A stretch of DNA of 64,000 nt, from NCBI RefSeq assembly GCF_001704615.3, contig NZ_CP029397.2:744001-808000 (forward strand), in the 5' to 3' direction. The position numbers and the translations under genes were made by a program. This DNA is from Acinetobacter defluvii. Lineage in GTDB: Bacteria; Pseudomonadota; Gammaproteobacteria; Pseudomonadales; Moraxellaceae. Shown piece by piece: positions 46,847 to 54,921 of this stretch (positions are counted from its first letter, which is position 1; each line of letters begins with the position of its first letter). Below the pieces are notes generated by a model. The model ran no database searches. It saw only the letters and a list, made by a program, of their open reading frames with translations, and was not told where the DNA came from.

Positions 46847-47152
46847 ATGTCTAACTCATCCGATTATTACCATTTGCGTCGATTTTTAGCAGTGCTTTGT
46901 TTTATTGCGGCATTTGTTTGTTTAGGGACATTTTTTCTTACTGATTTAGAGCATTATATTTTACTCATCTTGATGGTGATCTTTTTTGTATTGGCTTATT
47001 GTATTGCACCATATTCGCAAAATAGAGAGAGTAGGCGAGCTGATGTTATACAGGAACTATTTTTAGATCAATGGATTATCCAAGGATTTTTTCATTTAAT
47101 TGCCTATCCGATTCGGATGATATTGACACTGATTCGCCATATATTTGATTAA
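46847..47152 (+). CDS. small membrane protein of unknown function
   Basis: A 101-residue protein with two hydrophobic segments (about 9-31 and 36-56), a short charged loop (NRESRRADVIQ) and a third amphipathic stretch at the C-terminus (WIIQGFFHLIAYPIRMIL). There is no recognised family. It probably sits in the inner membrane. It is rightward and alone, 200 bp after baeR. Confidence 0.65.
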   Translation: MSNSSDYYHLRRFLAVLCFIAAFVCLGTFFLTDLEHYILLILMVIFFVLAYCIAPYSQNRESRRADVIQELFLDQWIIQGFFHLIAYPIRMILTLIRHIFD

Positions 47153-47183
47153 AATATTTAAGAAAATATGCTAATTTGAGATG

Positions 47184-47564
47184 TTAAATAATTTCAGAAT
47201 AGACAGTTAAAACTTGTTTCTGTTTTTTGGTTAATTTATCCGTGACCAATTGATATGAGGTTTTAACTAAATCTTCAACTAATGCCTGATCAATTTTTTC
47301 ACCTGCATAGACTGAAATCCAATGCTGTTTATTCATATGATAGCCTGTATGAATAGAAGGATATAAGTCACGTAAAATTTCAGATTGTTCAGGGTTACAT
47401 TTGAGATTGATGATTTTCTAAGTTGCATGTCTAAAACTCATCATAAAAATTTTATCCATGACTTTAAACACATAAATATCTTCACCAAAAGGATAACTGA
47501 GCTCAGCCAAAGGAAGTTGTTCGGCAATATGCATTGCGTGGGTTTGGATTTCATCTTCATTCAT
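47184..47564 (-). pseudogene. MmcQ/YjbR-family gene broken by an in-frame stop
   Basis: Read leftward from ATG 47562-47564, the frame gives MNEDEIQTHAMHIAEQLPL...SYPFGEDIYVFKV and, after the break, NLKCNPEQSEILRDLYPS and GYHMNKQHWISVYAG, the features of the MmcQ/YjbR family (CyaY-like fold, about 115-120 residues). A single amber codon at 47418-47420 interrupts an otherwise open frame of 126 codons, with no frame change. One C-to-T change from CAG would produce it. Confidence 0.85.
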
Positions 47565-47592
47565 ATTTTTACTTCCTATTTTTACATATCAT

Positions 47593-48189
47593 TTATGGAT
47601 AAATGGTGATGATCGTTCCATCATCAACCAATGCCCAGATTTCATCCATATCAACATTGCGTATAGCGATGCAGCCCCAAGTCCAATCATTGCGGGGTAA
47701 ATACTCCATCAGTTTGGGGAGTTTATTCATTTGTGCGGTGGTCGCTGAACCATGAATCATGATATCGCCACCTACAGATACACCGAGCTGCTTGGCTTTG
47801 GCTTGATCTTGTGCATTGGGATAGGAGATATGCAAGGATTTATAAAATGCACTTTTGGGATTACGCCAATCTAAAACATACTGACCTTCAGGTGTTTTTC
47901 CATCACCCTCTTGAACTTTATGTCCAAACGGATCAAAACCTAAACGCATCGGATAAGTACGAATATTTTGCTCCTGATGTAACAGTTCAACGATACGCTT
48001 GGACTTATAGACTTTAACCTCGGTAATCGGGGTTTCTTGGCGGATTTTTGCCATTTCGGTAGATGTTAAATTATGGTTGGGTATTGTAGTTGGTTTAGAT
48101 GGGAGATATTTACCATATTTTTGATAAGCAAAAGTCCCTACAATTGCAACTAGAATCAAGGTGATCAAGAGAATAATTTTTTTATTCAT
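47593..48189 (-). CDS. L,D-transpeptidase (YkuD domain)
   Basis: A 198-residue protein with an N-terminal membrane anchor or signal (residues 5-22). The YkuD domain holds the catalytic His146 in MIHGSATT and Cys173 in WTWGCIAI. It would make 3-3 crosslinks or attach proteins in peptidoglycan, in the periplasm. The motif spacing is normal for the small form. Leftward; it ends 28 nt before the pseudogene start, so the two may have shared a transcript. Confidence 0.88.
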   Translation of the reverse strand: MNKKIILLITLILVAIVGTFAYQKYGKYLPSKPTTIPNHNLTSTEMAKIRQETPITEVKVYKSKRIVELLHQEQNIRTYPMRLGFDPFGHKVQEGDGKTPEGQYVLDWRNPKSAFYKSLHISYPNAQDQAKAKQLGVSVGGDIMIHGSATTAQMNKLPKLMEYLPRNDWTWGCIAIRNVDMDEIWALVDDGTIITIYP

Positions 48190-48286
48190 TTCTAAAAGTA
48201 ACGAGAAAGTTTTGAGATTTATTCTACAAGGAAATAATTTCTAGCGCTGTGTTGATCTTGTTTTTAAAGATTTCAAGGATTGCAAA

Positions 48287-48303
48287 GGGTAGAGTGTCTA
48301 CCC
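48287..48303 (-). terminator. probable terminator of selO
   Basis: Stem GGGTAGA / TCTACCC with a 3-nt loop lies about 21 nt past the selO stop on the minus strand. Only TTT follows, so it is weak. Confidence 0.5.
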
Positions 48304-48324
48304 GTTTACAATTAAACGAGTGCT

Positions 48325-49767
48325 TTAGGAAGAACAACTGACCATCACTTCGGGGACATCACTTGGCAACGGTGCTAAATCTTCTGCTTTTTCTAGCTCA
48401 GGTTGCTTGGTAAATGGTTCACTTAGTAATTTAAACAGGCGATCGACTTCAGAAAAATCATTTCTCTCTGCTGCTTCGATTGCCTTTTGCGCCATGTGAT
48501 TACGTAAAATATAAATCGGATTGGCTGTACGCATTTCAGCATCTAAGGCATCGGTATCTTGATTTTTACGAATATTTTTATACCGTGCCAAGAAACTTTC
48601 AAACTGTCGGCGATCTAAACAGTCATCTTTAATGGCTTCATAGTGCTTGTTCTGTAAACGTATAAAACTATCAGTATAATCTAACTGTTCACTTTGCAAA
48701 ATTCTTAGAAATGCCATTGCACAATCAAAACTGTCTTTATGGAAGCTCGGTAAGCCCATTTTTTGACATAAGCCATGTGTGTAATGCTCTAAAAATGTCG
48801 GTTCAAAATGTTCTAAGCAATCGGCAAGGTCTTTTTTAAATTGTTCTTTGGTTTCAATCGGAGCAAGAGGAATGAGGTTATTCAGCCAGTTCCATAAATT
48901 CCAATGTCCAATACTCGGTTGATTTTGATAGGTATAACGACCATTATAATCACTGTGATTATTGATCCAGCTTGGACGGAAACGTTCCATAAAACCATAA
49001 GGTCCAAAGTCCAAAGTTGAACCTGTAATATTTAAATTATCCGTATTCATTACCCCATGAGCAAAGCCCACTAATTGCCATTTAGCGATCATCACAGCCG
49101 TGTTTTGAATCACTTTGCTGGCAAATGCTAAAATAGGATTTTCAGTTTCTAAACACTCTGGATAATGCCACTCGATACATTTCTGGGTAAATTCAGTCAA
49201 CAATTCAGGTTGGTATTGATTAATCCATTCAAAATGTCCAAGACGAATGTGACAATCTGAAGTTCGTAGCATCATTGCGCCTAACTCTAATTTTTCACGT
49301 TGTACACCTTGTGCTGAGCTGGTAAATCCAACAGCATTACTTGAAGGCACACCCAAAGCATTTAAGGCATGTCCTGCCAGATATTCACGGATCACTGAGC
49401 GTAAAACCGCACGACCATCGCCCATACGCGAGTAGGGCGTTGAGCCTGCACCTTTTAAATGTAAGTCTATGGTTTTGTTATTTTGATCTAAAATCTGTGC
49501 AATGAGTAAGCCACGCCCATCACCGAGTTGTCCTGCCCATTGTCCAAATTGATGTCCTGCGTAGACCATTGCCAATGGATGAAATTCAGGAAATGTTTTT
49601 TGTCCGCTACAAATTTCAACCCAATCAGTTTTATCCTGTTCTGACCACTGTAATTCATTTGCCAAAGCTGTATTGAAATGACCTGCTTTTGCACCTTCGA
49701 GTGGTATAGGCATTTGCTCATGATAAAGTTTAGAGTTAAGTGAAGGGTAGCGGGAGTTGAATTTCAT
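48325..49767 (-). CDS. selO: protein adenylyltransferase SelO (YdiU)
   Basis: A 480-residue pseudokinase-fold enzyme that transfers AMP to proteins under redox stress. The GDGRGLL and KGAGSTPYSRMGDGRAVLRS segments and the NTDNLNITGSTLDFGPYGF active-site region, where metal and ATP bind, are intact. The C-terminus VSCSS keeps the conserved Cys, which is selenocysteine in eukaryotic relatives. Leftward; its upstream region contains a heptanucleotide repeat array. Confidence 0.93.
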   Translation of the reverse strand: MKFNSRYPSLNSKLYHEQMPIPLEGAKAGHFNTALANELQWSEQDKTDWVEICSGQKTFPEFHPLAMVYAGHQFGQWAGQLGDGRGLLIAQILDQNNKTIDLHLKGAGSTPYSRMGDGRAVLRSVIREYLAGHALNALGVPSSNAVGFTSSAQGVQREKLELGAMMLRTSDCHIRLGHFEWINQYQPELLTEFTQKCIEWHYPECLETENPILAFASKVIQNTAVMIAKWQLVGFAHGVMNTDNLNITGSTLDFGPYGFMERFRPSWINNHSDYNGRYTYQNQPSIGHWNLWNWLNNLIPLAPIETKEQFKKDLADCLEHFEPTFLEHYTHGLCQKMGLPSFHKDSFDCAMAFLRILQSEQLDYTDSFIRLQNKHYEAIKDDCLDRRQFESFLARYKNIRKNQDTDALDAEMRTANPIYILRNHMAQKAIEAAERNDFSEVDRLFKLLSEPFTKQPELEKAEDLAPLPSDVPEVMVSCSS

Positions 49768-49860
49768 AGCAGGTCATCAAAATGGCTTTGCTAAAACTAT
49801 AGCAAAGTTATTAGAGGGATTGGATGAATTCCAACTGTTTGAGTACACTTTAATATTAAT

Positions 49861-49930
49861 CAACAATCAACAATCAACAATCAACAATCAACAATCAACA
49901 ATCAACAATCAACAATCAATAATCAACAAC
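49861..49930. repeat. heptanucleotide tandem repeat (CAACAAT)n
   Basis: Eight perfect copies of CAACAAT (49861-49916), then one variant copy CAATAAT and a partial one to 49930. The right end codes for the last residues and the stop of the cupin gene. The array then fills most of the gap before selO (start at 49767). Arrays of this kind change copy number by slipped-strand replication. Confidence 0.95.
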
Positions 49931-50241
49931 TGTGCTCCAATTCTTGTTGAAGAGCGATGTGCTTCTGCATTGTCTACGACCTGATAACTCATACCTGCGC
50001 TGAGGGTAAAAGTTCGACCATCTTCAAGTTCAGTATGTAATTCACCTTCTAAGCAAAGCAGAATATGCCCTTTAGAACACCAATGGTCTGCAAGGTAGCC
50101 TTCTGAATACTCGACCATCCTGACACGGATATTGTCAAACTGCTGAGTGCGCCAAAGTGCATAGCCTTGTTCGCCTTCATGACGAATTGTGGGGATATCA
50201 TTCCAATTGGTCGTGCCGAAAAGGATATTGTCCAGATTCAT
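49909..50241 (-). CDS. DHCW-motif cupin-fold protein
   Basis: A 110-residue single-domain cupin from the ATG at 50241 (GAGAAT upstream; the frame opens ten codons earlier). The ADHWCSKGHILLCLEGEL segment contains the cupin metal-site histidines and a Trp-Cys pair in the order that gives related proteins the name DHCW, here DHWC. The last codons (QLLIIDC) and the stop are contributed by the CAACAAT repeat array, so repeat-number change would not alter more than the tail. Confidence 0.75.
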   Translation of the reverse strand: MNLDNILFGTTNWNDIPTIRHEGEQGYALWRTQQFDNIRVRMVEYSEGYLADHWCSKGHILLCLEGELHTELEDGRTFTLSAGMSYQVVDNAEAHRSSTRIGAQLLIIDC

Positions 50242-50374
50242 TTTTATTCTCTTATTTATGTTGTTTATCATGTGTAAGACAAAGGCTATTTTTTATGAGA
50301 TAACTTTCTCTTGATCTTTTTTTAATGATAAAAGAAAAGCCCCATGTCGGAGCTATTCTTGAATATTCATTTGA

Positions 50375-51538
50375 TTAAGAAACAACATTCTTTTTAATGC
50401 CACGCATCAAAGTTTCTAAGCGTTCACGATGGAAAGCAAGTTTTTGCTCTACCAATTGGAAGTCAACTTTAAGTTTACTGTCCATTTGATGTAGTTTTTC
50501 TGCCACAGAAGCTTTTTTTGTTTGTAACTCTTGTTCTTTCAATGCTGCCCAATCATTTAAGGTATTGGTAAATGCTTCATATTCTTGAGCAACTTTTTGT
50601 TTCATTGCCAAAATATCTGCATTAACATCATGTCCATAAACGGCTAAGTCTTGTTCTGCATATTTAAAACGCATTGCTAATTCAGCTTTTTTAATATTAA
50701 AGCTTGGGATACGGCGTAAATTTTTTGCAAGACCCACTTTAGAGCAAGACCAGATTAACCATTTTGTTGGATCATACTGCCACCACTTCACACCATTACG
50801 ATAGTCATACTGGAAAATATGATGATAGTTATGATAACCCTCGCCCCAAGTTGCGATCGCAAGGATGAAGTTATCACGTGCTGTATTTTCATCGGTATAA
50901 GGACGTTTGCCCCACATATGACACAATGAGTTAATGAAGAATGTGACATGATGGCTAATAATTAGGCGAATCAAACCACCTAATAATAAAACACCCCATA
51001 TATCACCTACAGCCCAACCGATGGGTAATAAAATCGCAGCATGAACACCAATTACCAACGGAATATAGTATTTATGTTGGAACATAACCAGTTTGTCATT
51101 CAGCAAATCTGGCGCATTTTTATAATTAGGCTCAGACGCTGGATAATTACGCAACATCCAACCAATGTGCGCGTACCAAAATCCATTATTAATCGAATAA
51201 GGATCTTGATCGACATCATCTACATGACGGTGATGAGTACGATGACCTGAAGCCCAAAACAAGATACTGTTCTGAACGGCAAAAGTTCCCATAATCATTA
51301 AAATGATTTTAAGCGGTAAGGTCGCTTCATAGGCACGATGTGCCCATAGACGATGATAACCCGCAGTAATACCTAAACTACTAAAACCAAGTAGCACGAA
51401 TAAGCTGATCCACGCCGCAGGACTGAAATCATGATGCCAAGCATACAAAGGAATGGCGATAAGTGCGACGATAGGTAACAAAACTAACGCGAATACACCG
51501 ATCCAGTTAATTGGGGCTTTGGGTAAGGGAGCATTCAT
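50375..51538 (-). CDS. acyl-CoA/fatty-acid delta-9 desaturase
   Basis: A membrane di-iron desaturase (387 residues from the ATG at 51538; a GTG four codons upstream overlaps the AGGAG site). The three histidine boxes are present: HRLWAH, HRTHHRHVDD and EGYHNYHH. There are four hydrophobic segments in two hairpins (about 15-60 and 155-205), followed by a roughly 100-residue coiled, charged C-terminal tail (Lys/Gln-rich). It introduces a double bond into saturated acyl chains for membrane fluidity. Confidence 0.9.
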   Translation of the reverse strand: MNAPLPKAPINWIGVFALVLLPIVALIAIPLYAWHHDFSPAAWISLFVLLGFSSLGITAGYHRLWAHRAYEATLPLKIILMIMGTFAVQNSILFWASGHRTHHRHVDDVDQDPYSINNGFWYAHIGWMLRNYPASEPNYKNAPDLLNDKLVMFQHKYYIPLVIGVHAAILLPIGWAVGDIWGVLLLGGLIRLIISHHVTFFINSLCHMWGKRPYTDENTARDNFILAIATWGEGYHNYHHIFQYDYRNGVKWWQYDPTKWLIWSCSKVGLAKNLRRIPSFNIKKAELAMRFKYAEQDLAVYGHDVNADILAMKQKVAQEYEAFTNTLNDWAALKEQELQTKKASVAEKLHQMDSKLKVDFQLVEQKLAFHRERLETLMRGIKKNVVS

Positions 51539-51550
51539 CTCCAACAGCAC

Positions 51551-51878
51551 TCCTAAAAACCTTTAAATATTAGGTAAAAATAAGATACAGCCAACACTTT
51601 TTATAAGGCTGCAATGCGTGAATAATAACATGCTAAAACGATTGTTCACCAGTATTATTGTACAACTGTATTGTGCAAAACAGTAACAGAATAAAACATA
51701 TTTTTAATAGATTTTATCGGAAAAAAGAAACTACGAATATCATGAAATTTTAGGTAAAGCCCTGTGGTGGAATTGTGCGAAAATTAGTCTTTAATCTTTG
51801 ATTTTATACAGAATGTGACATTGTAATATTTCATTTAAAAGTCAAAGTAGAACAAAATATCAACAATTTTATGACGTG
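51551..51878. other. intergenic region upstream of the desaturase gene
   Basis: About 330 bases separate the desaturase start from the glycerophosphodiesterase stop. The leftward desaturase promoter must be here. TGTATTGTGCAAAACAGTAACA near 51668 has weak dyad character and might bind a regulator. There is no gene. Confidence 0.4.
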
Positions 51879-52601
51879 TTATCGGCGGTGTTGTAAAGCA
51901 ATTTGCATCATTTTAGGAAAATCTGTAATTAAACCTTGAACACCAAGTTCGCATAAATGTCGAGCACGCTCAATATCATTTACTGTCCACACACTGATAT
52001 TTAACTGTGCCGCTTGAGTTTTTTGAAGGATGTAATCGGTTGCAAGTTGATTCATCCAACCGATCTGAACACAATTGAGTTCAAGTGCTTGTTCAATCGC
52101 ATGCTCACCAATGTCATTTTCGATCAACAATCCTTGTTTAAATTGAGTTTGTTGCTGTTTTAAAGCTTGATGAATTTTTAAATCAAAACTGGTAATCACC
52201 GCAGATGTTTCAAAACCTTGTAATTGCTTTTGGAGTTCGATCACTAATTTTTCAGCTTGTTGTTGTGTATCAACTGCTTTGACTTCGACTTCAATATGAT
52301 CAAAATTTTGAATAATATTCAAAGTTTGTTTTAGTGTGGGGGTGATTTGCTTGTCCCAATCTATCCAAATGTTGGCTTGATTATACTCACCTAACTCTGT
52401 GCTTGCTAATTCATACAGATTTTGATCAATACCTGTAGTTCTCAGAAAATTATCATCATGCATGATGATCAGTTCATCGTCTTTGAGTTGTCGCACATCA
52501 AACTCGACTGCACGAATGCCTAAGTCATGAATGTATTCAAATCCACCTAACGTATTTTCTGGTGCTTCGCCACGTGCGCCACGATGTCCGATGATGATCA
52601 T
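51879..52601 (-). CDS. glycerophosphodiester phosphodiesterase
   Basis: A cytoplasmic UgpQ/GlpQ-like TIM-barrel enzyme (240 residues, no signal peptide) that releases glycerol-3-phosphate from deacylated phospholipids. The active-site start IGHRGARGEAPENT, the metal-binding EFDVRQLKDDELIIMHDD and the C-terminal SVWTVND are intact. It is the last chromosomal gene before the transposon end. Confidence 0.92.
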   Translation of the reverse strand: MIIIGHRGARGEAPENTLGGFEYIHDLGIRAVEFDVRQLKDDELIIMHDDNFLRTTGIDQNLYELASTELGEYNQANIWIDWDKQITPTLKQTLNIIQNFDHIEVEVKAVDTQQQAEKLVIELQKQLQGFETSAVITSFDLKIHQALKQQQTQFKQGLLIENDIGEHAIEQALELNCVQIGWMNQLATDYILQKTQAAQLNISVWTVNDIERARHLCELGVQGLITDFPKMMQIALQHRR

Positions 52602-52742
52602 AATCAGCTCTTAACTTTTTAATCATTTTATGAAAACGTATTGTATAGTGTAAATGAGGTTGAGCTAGTAAAATATATAAAGGTACAGAATTCATCTAAA
52701 CAAAATAGCTAGTTTAAATGATTGTTTATTTCTATCTATACA

Positions 52743-52768
52743 TAAAAAAGGAGGGTTAAAACCCTCCT
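52743..52768 (-). terminator. leftward terminator beside the transposon end
   Basis: Stem AGGAGGGTT / AACCCTCCT with a 2-nt loop and, on the minus strand, a following run of six T. It ends transcription coming from the right, that is, from the gene that lay here before the transposon inserted or from the tns operon now. Confidence 0.85.
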
Positions 52769-52840
52769 CTAATTACTTACAGTAAATGACAGATAATGTG
52801 AGATTGGTTTTTTTAATTAAATCAATAGCTTTTAATTTTT

Positions 52841-52918
52841 TGTGACACATGGTCTGAGCTACTTTTGACACATAAGTTAAGATTTTCTAAGAATCTGTGT
52901 CACATAAGTTAAGATTTT
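52841..52918. repeat. probable transposon end with TnsB-type repeats
   Basis: TGTGACACAT (52841-52850), the usual 5'-TGT terminus of Tn7-like elements, is followed by two 18-bp identical direct repeats CACATAAGTTAAGATTTT (52869-52886 and 52901-52918). The terminal segment shares GACACAT with the first repeat. Arrays like this are transposase-binding sites. The second repeat lies in the coding end of the multi-HTH gene. No matching target duplication was found because the other end is uncertain. Confidence 0.72.
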
Positions 52919-54221
52919 TCTCACTATGTTGATTTCCATAACCTGAATGAAGTAAATTTTCTACATCCTTTTTTTTAAATAACCTGATGGAGTAATGATG
53001 ATTGCCATAAAAATATGGTTTGATTAATCCACGCGTTACTAAATTCGTAATGTGCGTTCGATGCATGCCTAGATATTTATTAGCTTCCGAAGCTGTAAAA
53101 AATTCCTTTTTAATCTCTAACACATGATTGAATTGTTTCTTAGTGAATAATCGGCAATAACCAATAGATTTTATTGTTAAGAAACCAGTCATAATCCAAT
53201 TTTTTTGTAGCTGATTGAAAGTACAATTTAGAGTTCTAAGCACTTCATCTATTTCAATATATGAAGGATCATTCTTTTGTTGTAGTAGTTTATTAACACT
53301 GCTTCTAGGAATGCGGTAAGGCCGTGCATCTAGATCTTCGACTTGAATCCAATTATGTTGAATTAGTTGGGCTACTTGTAACGATGAAATGCTCAAAAGC
53401 TCAGCTGCTTCATTTAGACTCATAAAATTATTTTTTCTATCCTGAAATGTAGTATTTTTTTTATTACGCCTGCGATTGTTTTTATATGTTGTTATTTTTT
53501 CAATTATATCTTTAGTTAAATGGTTAACTGAACTTCTATTATAGTAAGCAGGATAAGTTTTATCACTATCAATTGGGTTGATATTTAAACTTGAAAGTTT
53601 ATCTCTTAAAGTAAATACTGAAACATCTAAAGTCCTAGCAAGAGAACTTAAAAAAATATAATTTTTATTGAATTTAATAACGAATTCCTTCTCAAGACAT
53701 AGTTGCATAGAGCGATTGATATATTTTTTGGTTGCTGGAATGGTTGGCATTTTAAGAAATAAACGTGTATTAGCAATATTAATGTCAAGTATTTTCATGA
53801 TTTCAGTAATGGTATAATAGTGACTGGATTCATCTTCTAATGCTGGTGGACGGTTATATTTGTAGTTGCCATTGATATTTTGTTTTTCATAAATAAGCCA
53901 GTCCTCAAGAATTTCTATAGTGAAATTAGTTTTATCGCTATTGATAAATTGCTCATGATATAAAATTCCAGCTTTCAATCTTTTATTGAATGATACGAAA
54001 GTTATCCCAAGTACATGAATAACATCATTTTTGTTGAATTTTTTACTGATGGGTAGGGATGATTTTTTTTTATAATCTCTAAAGTAGGATTGCACATCAT
54101 TTACAATATTTCTAAATCTAGTTTTATTTCTTGAAAATGGTAGTATTTGAATTTGAGGATGAGCATAATTTAAATTATTCTCGATTATCTTTGATAAATA
54201 TAGATGCAAATCTTTTTTCAT
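52887..54221 (-). CDS. multi-HTH DNA-binding protein, putative target selector of the transposon
   Basis: A 444-residue basic protein with about five helix-turn-helix-like modules of similar pattern at 135-161, 188-214, 266-292, 321-348 and 374-401 (for example LNEAAELLSISSLQVAQLI and ASEANKYLGMHRTHITNLV). There is no catalytic motif. Its ATG lies 47 nt inside the tniQ gene in another frame. TnsD proteins are TniQ followed by HTH modules, so this may be the separated C-terminal half of a TnsD-like selector. It could instead be an accessory factor like TniE of AbaR-type elements; I cannot match it with certainty. Confidence 0.7.
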   Translation of the reverse strand: MKKDLHLYLSKIIENNLNYAHPQIQILPFSRNKTRFRNIVNDVQSYFRDYKKKSSLPISKKFNKNDVIHVLGITFVSFNKRLKAGILYHEQFINSDKTNFTIEILEDWLIYEKQNINGNYKYNRPPALEDESSHYYTITEIMKILDINIANTRLFLKMPTIPATKKYINRSMQLCLEKEFVIKFNKNYIFLSSLARTLDVSVFTLRDKLSSLNINPIDSDKTYPAYYNRSSVNHLTKDIIEKITTYKNNRRRNKKNTTFQDRKNNFMSLNEAAELLSISSLQVAQLIQHNWIQVEDLDARPYRIPRSSVNKLLQQKNDPSYIEIDEVLRTLNCTFNQLQKNWIMTGFLTIKSIGYCRLFTKKQFNHVLEIKKEFFTASEANKYLGMHRTHITNLVTRGLIKPYFYGNHHYSIRLFKKKDVENLLHSGYGNQHSEKNLNLCDTDS

Positions 54222-54918
54222 TGTGAAAATACTCGTGACATAATTTTAAAATATAAGAATAGTTTGCTGTAATTTCTAAATTGGAAAAATATTCAATTAA
54301 TGCTATCCATATATCAAAAAATATTTCAACAAAATTTTCTTCATCTGAATTTAGTTTTTCTATGAACCAGCTGTTAGTATTAATTTTGTCAGGATTAGAT
54401 AGTTCTATCTGGCTTTTTCGAATATCAAAATTGCAATTTGAACATTCAAATAATGATCTTCGATTTGTTTGCAATGGATTGAGGCATTCTGGACAGTTGC
54501 TTATTAAATTAACTTGATGATCTGGACAAATTAAGAGAGGGGTTAATAACCAATTTTTTTTCCAATATCCATTTTTATCTAAGCAAATTGGACAGAACTT
54601 ATTCAATCCAATGGTAAGCAGTTTAGGTTGAATTATTTGATTTTCATTCCAAAAGAAATATTGAGACGTTGGAGGAACTTTTTTTATGACTAATTCTAAT
54701 AAATCATATGAAAGATCTAGACGCTCTATGATTTGTTTGAATTTATTTTCGTCAGTAAATATAGAATCATATGATAATTTATAAACTGGAATGCGAACAC
54801 TATTTAGCATTTGTTTTGGCGATTGATAACCGTTTGAGTATGATGCTCTAAGTAGAAAGCTTGCTAAAAATTCATCATCAAATGGAATTGGCGTATGAGA
54901 AAGAGTCAGTTTTTTCAT
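54175..54918 (-). CDS. TniQ-family transposition protein
   Basis: A 247-residue TniQ domain protein, the adaptor that connects target recognition to the TnsC ATPase. The start LSHTPIPFDDEFLASFLLRAS matches the family. Two zinc sites are visible: C109, C112, C131, H134 (CPICL, CPDH) and C142, C145, C159, C162 (CPEC, CSNC). It is shorter than TnsD and lacks C-terminal HTH modules, which appear in the overlapping next gene. It starts 3 nt after tnsC. Confidence 0.88.
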   Translation of the reverse strand: MKKLTLSHTPIPFDDEFLASFLLRASYSNGYQSPKQMLNSVRIPVYKLSYDSIFTDENKFKQIIERLDLSYDLLELVIKKVPPTSQYFFWNENQIIQPKLLTIGLNKFCPICLDKNGYWKKNWLLTPLLICPDHQVNLISNCPECLNPLQTNRRSLFECSNCNFDIRKSQIELSNPDKINTNSWFIEKLNSDEENFVEIFFDIWIALIEYFSNLEITANYSYILKLCHEYFHNEKRFASIFIKDNRE

Positions 54919-54921
54919 GAT

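Noticed and set aside
49861..49930. CAACAAT array as a CRISPR
   Set aside because: The units are seven bases long and adjacent, with no spacers, and no cas genes are present.
52841..52918. End repeats as a CRISPR of a CRISPR-associated transposon
   Set aside because: Only two 18-bp repeats occur next to the terminal TGT, with no further spacers and no Cas protein nearby. The layout fits transposase-binding sites.
54175..54221. Classic -1 slippery heptamer A AAA AAG fusing tniQ to the HTH gene
   Set aside because: In the tniQ reading phase the codons are GAA AAA AGA, and the HTH frame is +1, not -1, so the canonical heptamer phase is absent.
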